Made by a program: the position numbers and the translations under genes. Positions 15,699-23,724 of a DNA stretch of 43,387 nt are shown here, piece by piece. The stretch covers positions 1 to 43,387 of the forward strand of contig CBFGTA010000007.1 of NCBI GenBank assembly GCA_965651595.1, read 5' to 3'. Each line of letters starts with the position of its first letter. Position 1 is the stretch's first letter. The stretch is from CBFGTA01 sp965651595 (GTDB taxonomy: Bacteria; Actinomycetota; Actinomycetes; S36-B12; UBA10799). The notes under the pieces were generated by a model. The model was not told the DNA's origin. It saw only the letters and a list, made by a program, of their open reading frames with translations, and did not search any database.

Positions 15699-16588
15699 GT
15701 CCCGATCTGTCGCCGTCATTAGGGCCCTCGTCGGGGCCTTCCTCGCGTCCTGACGCGTCGGCGCGTGGTGCCTCCCGCCGGGTGCGGCCAGCCATCGCCG
15801 GGGCCATCATCGGGGCTGCGCTCGCGGGGGGCCTCGTCATCGGGGCGGCCGCTAGTCTTGGCCCGCTCACGGTGTCCCCACTCGAACAGCAGTCCTCCAC
15901 GACCGACGTGCCCTTGCGAGTGCTCGACAACTTCTCGGCCCTCGCCAACAACGCCCAAGTCAACGGCACATCCGCCCGCATAGTCACCACCACCGGCGGC
16001 ACTCCCACCACAGTCGGAGCGCCGAGTTGGACGACCTGGACCTGGACCGGCAACAACCTCAACGCCTGGCAGAAACGCAATGCCCAAGGCGGTGTGGCCT
16101 GCGCGGTCAACAACGCCGACTGCAGCAATTCGGTGACAACCGTCCCGTGGATCACAGCCCCATCGTCAATCGCCGGGCGAGTCAACTCGTTCGGCCACAA
16201 CAACACCGTCTCCGGCGTGATGCTGCTATGGGACTCGACGGCTAGATCCGGACTGCTGGCCCAGATCTACCGCACCGGGGGCAACTGGCGGCTAGAGGTG
16301 GGTCAATACTCGGTGACCGGGGTTGCAACCGGTTCATTCACCTCGTCGGAGTCGGTAACCATCTCACCCAACCCCAGCGTCGCAACCACCATCACTCTCA
16401 CCTACGACGGGGTGCAGGCCACGGCTGTGGCCACGAACAGCAACGGAACCTACACCACGCCTGCCTACACCGTTCCTGGTGCCATCAAGGCTCACAGTCG
16501 GGCGGGACTGTTCCAGGGCAACCGCTCCAACAACGTCAACCAACTCGCTTTCTGGTTGGACGGCACAGTGGAGTTGACCCTCCCGTGA
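15695..16588 (+). CDS. larger exported protein with AASLG-type signal, possible jelly-roll domain
   Basis: 297 residues. A Pro/Ser-rich cytoplasmic N-tail (1-30) leads into a hydrophobic segment (~33-52) and GAAASLGPLTVSPLEQQSS (~50-68). The mature part (VLDNFSALANNAQVNG...) has Trp-rich strands (SWTTWTWTGNN) and a pattern of Asn/Thr-rich beta strands ending FWLDGTVELTLP, resembling laminin-G/concanavalin-like beta-sandwich proteins; the family is not certain. It lacks the two conserved cysteines of the small substrates but has Cys at ~115 and ~122 (ACAVNNADC). It could be a tip, adhesin or glycan-binding component. Start overlaps the previous stop, and its own stop overlaps the next start (GTGA). 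Confidence 0.7.
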   Translation: MSPDLSPSLGPSSGPSSRPDASARGASRRVRPAIAGAIIGAALAGGLVIGAAASLGPLTVSPLEQQSSTTDVPLRVLDNFSALANNAQVNGTSARIVTTTGGTPTTVGAPSWTTWTWTGNNLNAWQKRNAQGGVACAVNNADCSNSVTTVPWITAPSSIAGRVNSFGHNNTVSGVMLLWDSTARSGLLAQIYRTGGNWRLEVGQYSVTGVATGSFTSSESVTISPNPSVATTITLTYDGVQATAVATNSNGTYTTPAYTVPGAIKAHSRAGLFQGNRSNNVNQLAFWLDGTVELTLP

Positions 16589-17175
16589 CCGGCGTCGGCT
16601 CAATCCGCACTAGTGGCGATGCCGGAGTGTCCGTGGCGAAAGTCATCGTGGCGACTGCTTCGTGGGTGATTTTCGCCGCCGTCCTGTTCTTGCTGTGGCC
16701 CCCGCAGTGGGGTGGCTGGGTCAGTTATGTGGTGGTCAGCGGAACCTCGATGGAGCCGGAATATCACACCGGCGATATTGCTGTGGCTGTCAAACAAGAC
16801 CAGTACCAGGTCGGCGAGAACGTCGTCTACATGGTCTACGAGGACGGGCAGCCGAAGGGTCGGATCATCCACCAGTTGGTTCGCGAAAACCCCGACGGCA
16901 CGTTCATCGCCCAGGGCATCAACAAAGAACACCCAGACCCCTGGCGGATACCCGAAGACTGGATTCAAGGCAGCGTCGTAACACTCTTGCCGCAGGGCTA
17001 CCGCTACTTCCTCATCCTCAAGAGCCCCATATTCCTGGCTGTTGTCGCCGGCCTCATCGTCACCGCCATATTCTGGCCGCGCGGTACCCCGATCGAGGAG
17101 CTCGGCCAGGACGAGCCTGCCGAAACCCCGGCGGCGGGAGGTGCTGATCCAGGTGGGGGCACCTCGGGCGACTAG
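16585..17175 (+). CDS. signal peptidase I of the ER/SipW (Ser-His) type, second copy
   Basis: 196 residues with helices at ~18-38 and ~142-164. Ser55 in SGTSMEPEYHTGD and His96 in GRIIHQLV form the catalytic pair; QGINKEHPDPW gives the conserved Asp118. Only moderately similar to the first copy, so it may process a different subset, for example the larger exported protein it is coupled to. A C-terminal cytoplasmic tail (after ~166) is acidic and Gly/Ala/Pro-rich. It could also be a sorting or polymerising factor. Last gene of the locus; the tRNA-Thr begins 39 bases later, with no obvious terminator. Confidence 0.85.
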   Translation: MTGVGSIRTSGDAGVSVAKVIVATASWVIFAAVLFLLWPPQWGGWVSYVVVSGTSMEPEYHTGDIAVAVKQDQYQVGENVVYMVYEDGQPKGRIIHQLVRENPDGTFIAQGINKEHPDPWRIPEDWIQGSVVTLLPQGYRYFLILKSPIFLAVVAGLIVTAIFWPRGTPIEELGQDEPAETPAAGGADPGGGTSGD

Positions 17176-17214
17176 CGGAGATTCTCACCTTGTACGCTAG
17201 TGCTTCGCAGGTAT

Positions 17215-17287
17215 GCCCCTTTAGCTCAGTCGGCAGAGCGTCTCCATGGTAAGGAGAAGGTCTACGGTTCGATTCCGTAAAGGGGCT
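17215..17287 (+). tRNA. tRNA-Thr (anticodon GGT)
   Basis: Acceptor GCCCCTT (17215-17221) pairs with AAGGGGC (17280-17286), discriminator T at 17287. The anticodon loop ATGGTAA gives GGT. T arm TACGG-TTCGATT-CCGTA. CCA not encoded. Confidence 0.95.
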
Positions 17288-17313
17288 CGGAAGGACGCTC
17301 GGCGTCTAACCAC

Positions 17314-17390
17314 GGCGGGGTAGCTCAGCCTGGTAGAGCAAGCGGCTCATAATCGCTGTGTCGCCGGTTCAAGTCCGGCCCTCGCTACCA
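17314..17390 (+). tRNA. tRNA-Met (anticodon CAT, elongator type)
   Basis: Acceptor GGCGGGG (17314-17320) pairs with CCTCGCT using two G-U pairs, including G1-U72. Anticodon loop CTCATAA gives CAT. The anticodon stem AGCGG/TCGCT lacks the three G-C pairs of an initiator tRNA, so it is taken as elongator. CCA is encoded (17388-17390). The order tRNA-Thr, tRNA-Met, rpmG is typical of actinobacteria. Confidence 0.93.
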
Positions 17391-17442
17391 CTTCACGATC
17401 ACCGCATCACTCGCTCGCGAGTGACAACCGAAAGGCAAGACT

Positions 17443-17610
17443 GTGGCCAAGGCATCTGACGTTCGCCCGAAGATCACATTGGCGTGCCCTGATTGCAAGG
17501 AACGCAACTACATCACCAAGAAGAACCGCCGTAACGATCCCGATCGTCTCGAGGTCAGCAAGTTCTGCCCCCGTTGCAACAAGCACACTGCGCACAAAGA
17601 AACTCGCTAA
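17443..17610 (+). CDS. rpmG: 50S ribosomal protein L33
   Basis: 55-residue ribosomal protein of the large subunit. Sequence begins VAKASDVRPKITLACPDC and carries two CxxC pairs (Cys15/18 and Cys42/45), the zinc-binding C+ form. KKNRRNDPDRLEVSKFCPRC is the family signature region. GTG start, with GAAAGGCAAG upstream. Position after tRNA-Thr and tRNA-Met and before hadA/hadB is the conserved actinobacterial order, interrupted here by two extra genes. Confidence 0.95.
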   Translation: MAKASDVRPKITLACPDCKERNYITKKNRRNDPDRLEVSKFCPRCNKHTAHKETR

Positions 17611-17737
17611 CTCCCTCCCGTTTGGGTGTCTGAAGCGGGCATGAACCGCCTCGGGGTGGTGGGATAGGGGAACCGCTAGGGCCTGGTGAGTCGGGTGAAC
17701 TAGTGGACCTCAGACAACCCGGTGGAGGAGGTTCCTC

Positions 17738-19039
17738 ATGGCTCCCCGTCCCCGGCCGCCCGTTTCTGCCGTCCTGGCCGTTGCTTTGGCCGGTTTCCTG
17801 GTGGCTTCCGTTGCGTTGGGAGTGAGTCGGTGGGATCCCACCATCGACACGCCAGCAGCACCTCTGGCGTTGGGTAACAACCCCGAGCTCACCGCGGCGA
17901 CGGCAGTGGAACCCACCGCCTTCTACGACCCGCCCAGCCCACTGCCCGAGGGCAACCCGGGCACGGTGCTACGGACCGAAGTCATCGAAGATGCCCCGGA
18001 TGCGGTCCGCGCCTGGCGAATGCTGTATCTGTCCAACGACAACAACGACAATCCGATCGCCGTCTCGGGCTACTACGTCGAACCCGCCGCGCCCCCGGAG
18101 TCGGCCGAGCGGTTCCCGCTGATCGGGATGGCGCACGGGACGACCGGGATTAGTCGAGCCTGCGGAATGTCCCAGGCCCCCTTCACGCCAACCACCCCTG
18201 GTTTCGAGTACTGGGAAACGATCGTGAGGCCGCTCACCGACGCGGGCTACGCGGTAGCGGTTACCGACTACGAGGGGATGGGTGCGCCCGGCACCGCCAC
18301 GTACCTGATCCTCAAAGCTCAGGCCTACGACGTGCTCGACAGTCTCCGAGCTGCGATCAACTTCCGGCCCGACCGGCTCGACGCCAACAGCTTGGGGATC
18401 GTCGGACACAGCGAAGGTGGCTTCGCCGCCCTCGCCGCCGCCCAGGCGGTGGCCGACTACGCCCCCGATCTTGCCGTGCGAGGGGCAGTTTCTCTCGCTC
18501 CCGGTCTGATCCCCCCGTTGCCGTTCGCGATTTCGGCGACGGTGAAGTCCACCGGCGATGGGCCGAGCCCCCGTTCGGGGTACTTGGCGGTCTTGGGAAC
18601 CTCGTGGGCCGATACCTACCCGGACCTGCTGTCGCCGGAAAAGATCTACACCCCGGAGGGGGTCACGACCGTCGCCGAAGCGGTCAAGACCTGCACCGGC
18701 ACCATGAACTCGTTCTTCACCGGGCCGCTGACCGACTACGTCCAAAGCGACCCGGCCCCAGAGATGGTGACCGTGGCAGCCCTCAACATGCCCGTCAACG
18801 GGGTTTCCCGGGTTCCCATCCTCGTTCAGCAGGGCAGCCGGGACGAATCGGTGGTTCCTCAGCTGAGCCACTCGCTCGTCGCGCAACTGTGCACCCAAGG
18901 CGCCCCGGTGAGCTACCAGGCCTTCCCCGACGATGTTCACCGGTCCGTGCAGTGGACCGGCCGGCAGCTGTACCTTGACTGGCTGGCCGATCGCATGGCT
19001 GGCGTGCCAGCTCCGCGCGACTGTGGTGGTGTGCGATGA
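17738..19039 (+). CDS. secreted lipase/esterase (LIP-type alpha/beta hydrolase)
   Basis: 433 residues. N-terminal hydrophobic segment (~9-29) is a signal peptide or anchor. The fold matches secretory lipases: MAHGTTGISRACG with oxyanion region, TDYEGMGAPG, nucleophile Ser225 in IVGHSEGGFAAL, Asp369 in QGSRDES and His401 in PDDVHRSVQW, a complete triad. Probably cleaves triacylglycerol or other esters outside the cell. GGAGGAGG Shine-Dalgarno before ATG 17738. Stop overlaps the next gene (ATGA), which encodes a polytopic membrane protein. The pair splits the usual rpmG-hadA order and so looks like a lineage-specific insertion (inference). Confidence 0.85.
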   Translation: MAPRPRPPVSAVLAVALAGFLVASVALGVSRWDPTIDTPAAPLALGNNPELTAATAVEPTAFYDPPSPLPEGNPGTVLRTEVIEDAPDAVRAWRMLYLSNDNNDNPIAVSGYYVEPAAPPESAERFPLIGMAHGTTGISRACGMSQAPFTPTTPGFEYWETIVRPLTDAGYAVAVTDYEGMGAPGTATYLILKAQAYDVLDSLRAAINFRPDRLDANSLGIVGHSEGGFAALAAAQAVADYAPDLAVRGAVSLAPGLIPPLPFAISATVKSTGDGPSPRSGYLAVLGTSWADTYPDLLSPEKIYTPEGVTTVAEAVKTCTGTMNSFFTGPLTDYVQSDPAPEMVTVAALNMPVNGVSRVPILVQQGSRDESVVPQLSHSLVAQLCTQGAPVSYQAFPDDVHRSVQWTGRQLYLDWLADRMAGVPAPRDCGGVR

Positions 19040-20079
19040 GTGCCATGGTCGGCGTGGCACTAGTCGCCACGATCATTGCTGTGCTGGGGTTGCTGGGCCG
19101 CAGCGAAGGCGGCCTTCGCCTCGGTGGGGTTGTCCTCGCGGCGTTCCCGCTGATGGTGCTTTCAGTCGCGGTGACGGCCCCCGCCGGCATCACCGTCGGC
19201 CCTGCTTTGATTGCTTCCGTGGCAGTCGTGGTCGGCGTCTTGGCCGCACGGCTCTTCGCCGCCGGATCGGTGCCGGGCACGGTCCGAGGTTTGACCGGGG
19301 GCGCGCTCAACGTGGCCGTTGCGGTACTCCTAGCGGCCGCAGTGCTCGCCTGGACCGCTCCGTTGATGTTCTTCATCGCTGGCGCCAACGCGGTCGTTGC
19401 TACTGTCGTGCTCGCGGTAGCAGCCGGAATCTGGGCGGCCGGTGGTCGATCTACCGGGCTAGTGGCCCTCATTGGACTGGTCGTGATGATCGTGGTGGTC
19501 ATCTTGGCCGTTGCGGTGGCGGCGGCAACGAGTCCTGCTAGCGCCCTGACGGCGCCCATGGTGGCAGTGCCTGGAAATTCTCCGATCGTGACGATCGGAG
19601 CGGCCGCCGCCATCGTCCTTATCGGAGCCGCCAACCCGGCCTTGCGGCAGTCCGAAACTTCCGGCCGGCGCTACGCAGTCGGCGCAGTCCTCGCCGGTGC
19701 CATCACGTTCGTGTTCTTGCTCGCCTGCTTGCTGCTGCTCGGCGGATCGTTGCAAACACCAGCCTGGGGACTATCAGTCCTCAACTCGTACTTCCCGCCC
19801 GCAGTGGTCGCCGTGGCAGCGGCCGGACTGACGATCGTTGCTGTGATGGCCGCCGGGTTGCAACTGCGAGCCGGGGTGCATCCGTGGCTCGAATCGGTGA
19901 GCGCAGAGTCCCCGACACCCACCAGGTGGCTCGTGGCGGCGTTCGCCACCGCGACTGCCGCAGCTGTGGTGTGCGTCCTGGCCGGAGTGCCAGCGGGTGC
20001 GACCGTCGGTTGGTTGGCCGTACTCGGAGTTGTCAGTCTGATAGTGGGTGGCCTCAGAAGGACGACCACTGCCCGATAG
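19036..20079 (+). CDS. polytopic membrane protein of unknown function
   Basis: 347 residues, almost entirely hydrophobic, with roughly ten predicted membrane helices and very short loops rich in Ala, Val and Gly. I recognise no family motif. It is translationally coupled to the secreted lipase upstream (four-base overlap), so a role in the same process, such as export, modification or uptake of products, is possible but unproven. A hairpin at 20119-20136 closes the pair. Confidence 0.65.
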   Translation: MSAMVGVALVATIIAVLGLLGRSEGGLRLGGVVLAAFPLMVLSVAVTAPAGITVGPALIASVAVVVGVLAARLFAAGSVPGTVRGLTGGALNVAVAVLLAAAVLAWTAPLMFFIAGANAVVATVVLAVAAGIWAAGGRSTGLVALIGLVVMIVVVILAVAVAAATSPASALTAPMVAVPGNSPIVTIGAAAAIVLIGAANPALRQSETSGRRYAVGAVLAGAITFVFLLACLLLLGGSLQTPAWGLSVLNSYFPPAVVAVAAAGLTIVAVMAAGLQLRAGVHPWLESVSAESPTPTRWLVAAFATATAAAVVCVLAGVPAGATVGWLAVLGVVSLIVGGLRRTTTAR

Positions 20080-20118
20080 CGTGGTGCCGATGCGCGGTGG
20101 TCGTCGCCGACCGCCCAT

Positions 20119-20136
20119 CCCGCCTATGTAGGCGGG
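20119..20136 (+). terminator. short hairpin, probable terminator
   Basis: CCCGCCT-ATGT-AGGCGGG: 7-bp GC-rich stem, 40 bases after the membrane protein stop and 42 before the SDR start. No T run, so an operator palindrome is the alternative. Confidence 0.55.
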
Positions 20137-20177
20137 CACACGGATCGGGCCGCGAGCCCACGACGAAGGAGGCCTCA

Positions 20178-20987
20178 ATGGGGCGTTTACAGGATCGAGT
20201 AGCAATCGTGACCGGAGGAGGCCGGGGTATCGGGCGAGCCACCTGCGTGCGCCTCGCTGCCGATGGGGCCGCCGTGGTGGTCAACGACATCGACCCGGAA
20301 CCGGCTGAAGAGACGGTAGCGCTCATCCAAGCGGCTGGCGGGCAAGCCGCCTCGGTGGTGGCCAACACGATCGAACTCGACCAGGCCAAACAACTCGTGC
20401 AGTCGGCCGTCGACAACTTCGGCAAACTCGACATTGTCGTCAACAACGCTGGGGTCACGCGTGACCGCATGTTCCACAAGCTCGACGACGAACTGTTCGA
20501 TTTCGTTGTGGATGCCAACCTGCGAACCGGCTACCACACCACTCTCGCGGCCATGCCGTACTTGCGGGACGTGGCTAAGTCAGAAATCGCCGCCAACGGG
20601 GCCCCGGCCTACAACCGCAAGATTGTCTTTACGTCCTCCGTCGCTGCGCTGATGGGCAACCCCGGGCAGTTCAACTACACGGCAGCTAAGGGTGCGGTCA
20701 TCGCCATCACCAAGACCTTGGCTCGAGAACTCGGCAGCTTCGGCATCAACGTCAACGCGGTGGCACCCGGTTTTGTGGAGACTCGACTGACGGCCGCCAA
20801 AGAGCCCGGCAGCGACCTCGGCATTCCGGAGCAGATGCGACAGATGGCCAAGATGATGATCTCGTTGGGGCGGCTCGGAGAGCCTGAAGACATCGCCAAC
20901 GTGACGGCATTCCTCGCTTCATCTGACTCCGACTTCGTGTCCGGTGTGACGATCCCCGTGACTGGCGGACAACTCGGAGGGATGTAG
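20178..20987 (+). CDS. short-chain dehydrogenase/reductase, FabG-like
   Basis: 269-residue classical SDR using NAD(P). The nucleotide site is TGGGRGIGR (12-20), followed by NNAGV (89-93). Catalytic residues Ser154 (FTSSVA), Tyr167 and Lys171 (YTAAKGA) are all present. Asp37 after the second strand (VVNDIDP) suggests NAD rather than NADP preference (inference). A 12-residue loop before the Ser strand (KSEIAANGAPAYNRK) is longer than in FabG. Directly before hadA (4 bases) and hadB, so it likely reduces the 3-oxoacyl thioester whose product the dehydratases use. Start ATG with GAAGGAGG. Confidence 0.85.
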   Translation: MGRLQDRVAIVTGGGRGIGRATCVRLAADGAAVVVNDIDPEPAEETVALIQAAGGQAASVVANTIELDQAKQLVQSAVDNFGKLDIVVNNAGVTRDRMFHKLDDELFDFVVDANLRTGYHTTLAAMPYLRDVAKSEIAANGAPAYNRKIVFTSSVAALMGNPGQFNYTAAKGAVIAITKTLARELGSFGINVNAVAPGFVETRLTAAKEPGSDLGIPEQMRQMAKMMISLGRLGEPEDIANVTAFLASSDSDFVSGVTIPVTGGQLGGM

Positions 20988-20991
20988 GGCG

Positions 20992-21462
20992 ATGGCGATC
21001 AATCGTGACTTCATCGGGCGGACCTTCGAGTCGGCGGCGCGCTACCAAGTGGGCCGCGAGAAGCTGCGGGAATTCGCGCAGGCCATCGGGGATTTCAACC
21101 CGATCTACCACGACGTGCAGGCAGCCCAGGAAGCTGGCCACCCCGACATCGTCGCACCACCCACATTCGCCTTCTCCATCACCTACAAGGCGCTCATCGG
21201 TGCGATCGGCGATCCCGCGCTCGGGATCGACTACGGCCGCGTTGTGCACGGCGAACAACATTTCCACTACGAGCGACCGCTCTACGCTGGCGATGAGGTG
21301 TCTGTCACCAGCACCGTCGAAGACATCTTGACGGCGGGCAAGAACGAACTGCTCGTCCTCCGTCAAGACGTGTTCAGCGCCGAGGGCAAACTGATCGCCT
21401 CCACCCGCAACATCACCGTTTCGCGCGGTACGGCAGCCGACACTGCAGCAGGGAAGGACTAG
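20992..21462 (+). CDS. hadA: (3R)-hydroxyacyl-ACP dehydratase subunit HadA (MaoC-like)
   Basis: 156-residue hot-dog-fold protein of the FAS1/MaoC N type. The motif GDFNPIYHD (33-41) lies in the hydratase region; VAPPTFAFSITYK and the VHGEQHFHYERPLYAGDE stretch are typical of HadA-type subunits that stabilise the dimer and bind the acyl chain. In mycobacteria HadA pairs with HadB in the elongation cycle; here the partner gene follows after 2 bases. Whether the pair acts on ACP or CoA substrates is not shown by the sequence. Confidence 0.9.
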   Translation: MAINRDFIGRTFESAARYQVGREKLREFAQAIGDFNPIYHDVQAAQEAGHPDIVAPPTFAFSITYKALIGAIGDPALGIDYGRVVHGEQHFHYERPLYAGDEVSVTSTVEDILTAGKNELLVLRQDVFSAEGKLIASTRNITVSRGTAADTAAGKD

Positions 21463-21464
21463 CG

Positions 21465-21914
21465 ATGACTGAAATCTCCTCGCAGACTGCGTTCGAAGAC
21501 ATCGCCGTCGGTGACACCGTTGCCGAAGCCAGATTCCCGATCGCCCGGATGAATCTGGTGATGTACGCCGGGGCGTCGGGTGATTTCAACCCCATTCACT
21601 GGAATGAGCGCATAGCCACGATGGTGGGTCTTCCCAACGTGATCGCCCACGGAATGCTCACGATGGCTGAGGCTGGCCGCCTCCTCACCGATCTCGCCGG
21701 TGACCCGGGGCGCGTGATCGACTACGGCGTGCGGTTCACCCGCCCAGTGGTGGTGGCCGACGATGATGCGGGCACCACAGTGGTGGTGGCTGGCACTGTC
21801 AGCGCAGTCGATCCTGATGCTCGAACGATTACCGTCGACCTGTCGGCCACCGTCGATGGGGAGTCAGTCCTCGGCAACGCCAGTGGGCGCATCGCCTATC
21901 CGTCACTGGGATGA
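21465..21914 (+). CDS. hadB: (3R)-hydroxyacyl-ACP dehydratase subunit HadB (MaoC-like)
   Basis: 149 residues, the catalytic half of the HadAB dehydratase. Hydratase-2 motif SGDFNPIHWNE gives the catalytic pair Asp40 and His45, followed by NVIAHGMLTMA, whose glycine/methionine form the acyl site. DYGVRFTRPVVV is also conserved. ATG start just after hadA; the stop overlaps murB (ATGA), so SDR-hadA-hadB-murB form one coupled unit, as around Rv0635-Rv0636 in mycobacteria but with murB at the end. Confidence 0.92.
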   Translation: MTEISSQTAFEDIAVGDTVAEARFPIARMNLVMYAGASGDFNPIHWNERIATMVGLPNVIAHGMLTMAEAGRLLTDLAGDPGRVIDYGVRFTRPVVVADDDAGTTVVVAGTVSAVDPDARTITVDLSATVDGESVLGNASGRIAYPSLG

Positions 21915-23044
21915 CCCCCGGGGCCGCCGCAGGCGCACACGTTCGATTCGCGGACCTGACGACAGTGGGAGTCGGTGGTCCGATCCTGGACTGGGTTCCC
22001 GTCCACTCCACCGACGAGTTCGTTGCGGCGGTGACTGACGCCCATGCGCGCCAACGACCCATTACCATCCTGGGCGGCGGCAGCAACATTGTGGCCGCCG
22101 ACGAGCCCCACGAGCAGCGCGTGATCGGCGTACGTACGTCGAACTACTCAGTCGTGGACAGGAACTCCGACGGTCTCGTGATGGTGCGGGCAGAAGCCGG
22201 GGTTGACTGGGACGAGTTCGTTCAGTTCACACTCGACGAGGGGCTGTCGGGGCTGGAGTCGCTGTCAGGGATCCCGGGGACCGTCGGTGCCACTCCGATT
22301 CAGAACGTGGGAGCGTACGGCCACGACGTGTCGGAAATTATCAGCGAGGTCGAACTACTTGACCGCCAGCAGGTGTCAGCCGGGCTCAGCCTGCCTTCGG
22401 CTTCCACGGAAAGTGCCCGAGTGCGCCGGACCGCTCTCAACTGTGGGTTCGGCTACCGCACCAGTCGGTTCAAACAAGAAGCCGACCGGTGGGCCGTCCT
22501 GGCCGTGACGTTCAGCCTGAGACGCTCCCAGGAGTCTTTGCCGGTGACCTATCGAGAACTCGCTGACCGGCTACAGATCCCAGTCGGTCAGACCGCTCCT
22601 GCTGCAACCGTGCGCCACGCGGTGCTTGAGGCTCGGCGACGTAAGGGGATGGTGCTCGACGAGACCGACTACGACACCTGGAGCGTGGGGTCGTTCTTCA
22701 CTAACCCGATTGTGAGCCGCGGTCAGTTGACCGCGACGTTGGCTGCCTGCCCGCAGTGGCAAGTCGACACTGGCACCGGTCCTGGCCCGGACGCTGAGGA
22801 TTCAGTGAAGCTATCGGCCGCCTGGCTCATCGAACAATCGGGCATCCACCGCGGCTGGCCGGGCGCGGGAGCACCCGCCCGAGTGAGCACCAAGCACACC
22901 CTGGCCATCACCAACCGGGCTCACGCGAGCTCGGCCGACATTGTGGACTTGGCTCGGGCCGTCGCCGACCGAGTCGCCGATCGGTTTGGGATTCACCTTG
23001 AACCGGAGGCACGGCTGGTGGGCATGCAGTGGGAACGCTCCTGA
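21911..23044 (+). CDS. murB: UDP-N-acetylenolpyruvoylglucosamine reductase
   Basis: FAD enzyme that makes UDP-N-acetylmuramate for peptidoglycan. 377 residues. FAD-binding part shows TTVGVGGP (17-24), ILGGGSNIV (53-61) and SGIPGTVGATPIQNVGAYG (~119-137). The C-terminal domain has GFGYRTSRFK (Arg183/Arg186), and SVGSFFTNP with the catalytic Ser261 that protonates the intermediate. SAAWLIEQSGIHRGW and STKHTLAITN complete the substrate site. Sequence is type I MurB. Start overlaps hadB stop. Confidence 0.95.
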   Translation: MTPGAAAGAHVRFADLTTVGVGGPILDWVPVHSTDEFVAAVTDAHARQRPITILGGGSNIVAADEPHEQRVIGVRTSNYSVVDRNSDGLVMVRAEAGVDWDEFVQFTLDEGLSGLESLSGIPGTVGATPIQNVGAYGHDVSEIISEVELLDRQQVSAGLSLPSASTESARVRRTALNCGFGYRTSRFKQEADRWAVLAVTFSLRRSQESLPVTYRELADRLQIPVGQTAPAATVRHAVLEARRRKGMVLDETDYDTWSVGSFFTNPIVSRGQLTATLAACPQWQVDTGTGPGPDAEDSVKLSAAWLIEQSGIHRGWPGAGAPARVSTKHTLAITNRAHASSADIVDLARAVADRVADRFGIHLEPEARLVGMQWERS

Positions 23045-23136
23045 CCGGCGCAGATTGCTCGACTGTCGCTAGTTGATCCCCGGTGCTCACAGAAGGGTTC
23101 GGGCAATTATCCGGGTCAGGAGGTTTCGTGGCCGGG

Positions 23137-23724
23137 TCAGGCGGTCTCGGCCCGCCGCACTGCCACAATCAAGCCCTCTGAGATCGGCAGGAGCACGGCG
23201 TGGAACGCACTGTCCTCGGCCCGGACTTGCTGAGCCAGGGTCGCTGCAGCTGCCGATGAGTGAGCCGATGAGTCGATTCCTGCAGCGACAAAGATGCCGT
23301 CAGTGCGCAGTAGGCGGGCGGCCTCGGCGAGATACCGGCTCGAGGCAGAGCCGGGTTCGTTGACCACCACGAGGTCGTAGGCGCCGTCAGCTAGGCGCGG
23401 AAGCACTTCGTGCGGGTCGCCAGCAATCAGTCGAGCACGGTTCGGTTCGAACCCCGCATAGCCGAAGCTCTGTTTGGCGACGGAGTGGTGGCTGCCTTCG
23501 AAGTCGATGGATGTGAGGACTCCGCCGTCACGCATCCCTTGCAGGAGCGCCAGCCCGGAGACCCCAGCGCCTGAACCAATCTCAACCACGTTGGCTGCGC
23601 CGGTGGTGCGCGCCAGGATGGTCAGCAGCGCCGCCGTGGGGCGGTCCGTCGTGGGTAGATCGAGCTCGGCAGCGCGGCTGCGGGCCATCGCGAGTTCCGG
23701 AGACTCAACCGGCCAGTCCATCAC
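23137..23724 (-). CDS. O-methyltransferase, class I SAM-dependent
   Basis: 195 residues from the GTG at 23724. SAM-binding motif VVEIGSGAGVSGL (45-57), acidic strand end SIDFE, and YDLVVVNEP as motif IV. Resembles the mycobacterial caffeoyl-CoA-type O-methyltransferase beside the htrA/tatB/mrp cluster (Rv1220c), which fits the neighbours here. The start is unclear: neither GTG 23724 nor ATG 23721 has a Shine-Dalgarno, while an in-frame ATT at 23760 is 6 bases after GGAGG and would add 12 residues. The real methyl acceptor is unknown; in place of the usual DAD metal motif it has NEP, so metal dependence is doubtful. Confidence 0.82.
   Translation of the reverse strand: MMDWPVESPELAMARSRAAELDLPTTDRPTAALLTILARTTGAANVVEIGSGAGVSGLALLQGMRDGGVLTSIDFEGSHHSVAKQSFGYAGFEPNRARLIAGDPHEVLPRLADGAYDLVVVNEPGSASSRYLAEAARLLRTDGIFVAAGIDSSAHSSAAAATLAQQVRAEDSAFHAVLLPISEGLIVAVRRAETA

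Noticed and set aside
14688..17175. Classifying the two peptidases as ordinary LepB
   Set aside because: Both lack the catalytic lysine region and have histidine in the I-H-(R/Q) motif instead.
17611..17737. Terminator after rpmG
   Set aside because: GGG-rich sequence but no stem of more than a few base pairs could be drawn.
23100..23150. Direct repeat CCGGGTCAGG between murB and the methyltransferase
   Set aside because: Two copies only, ten bases, in a short convergent gap; likely chance in GC-rich DNA.
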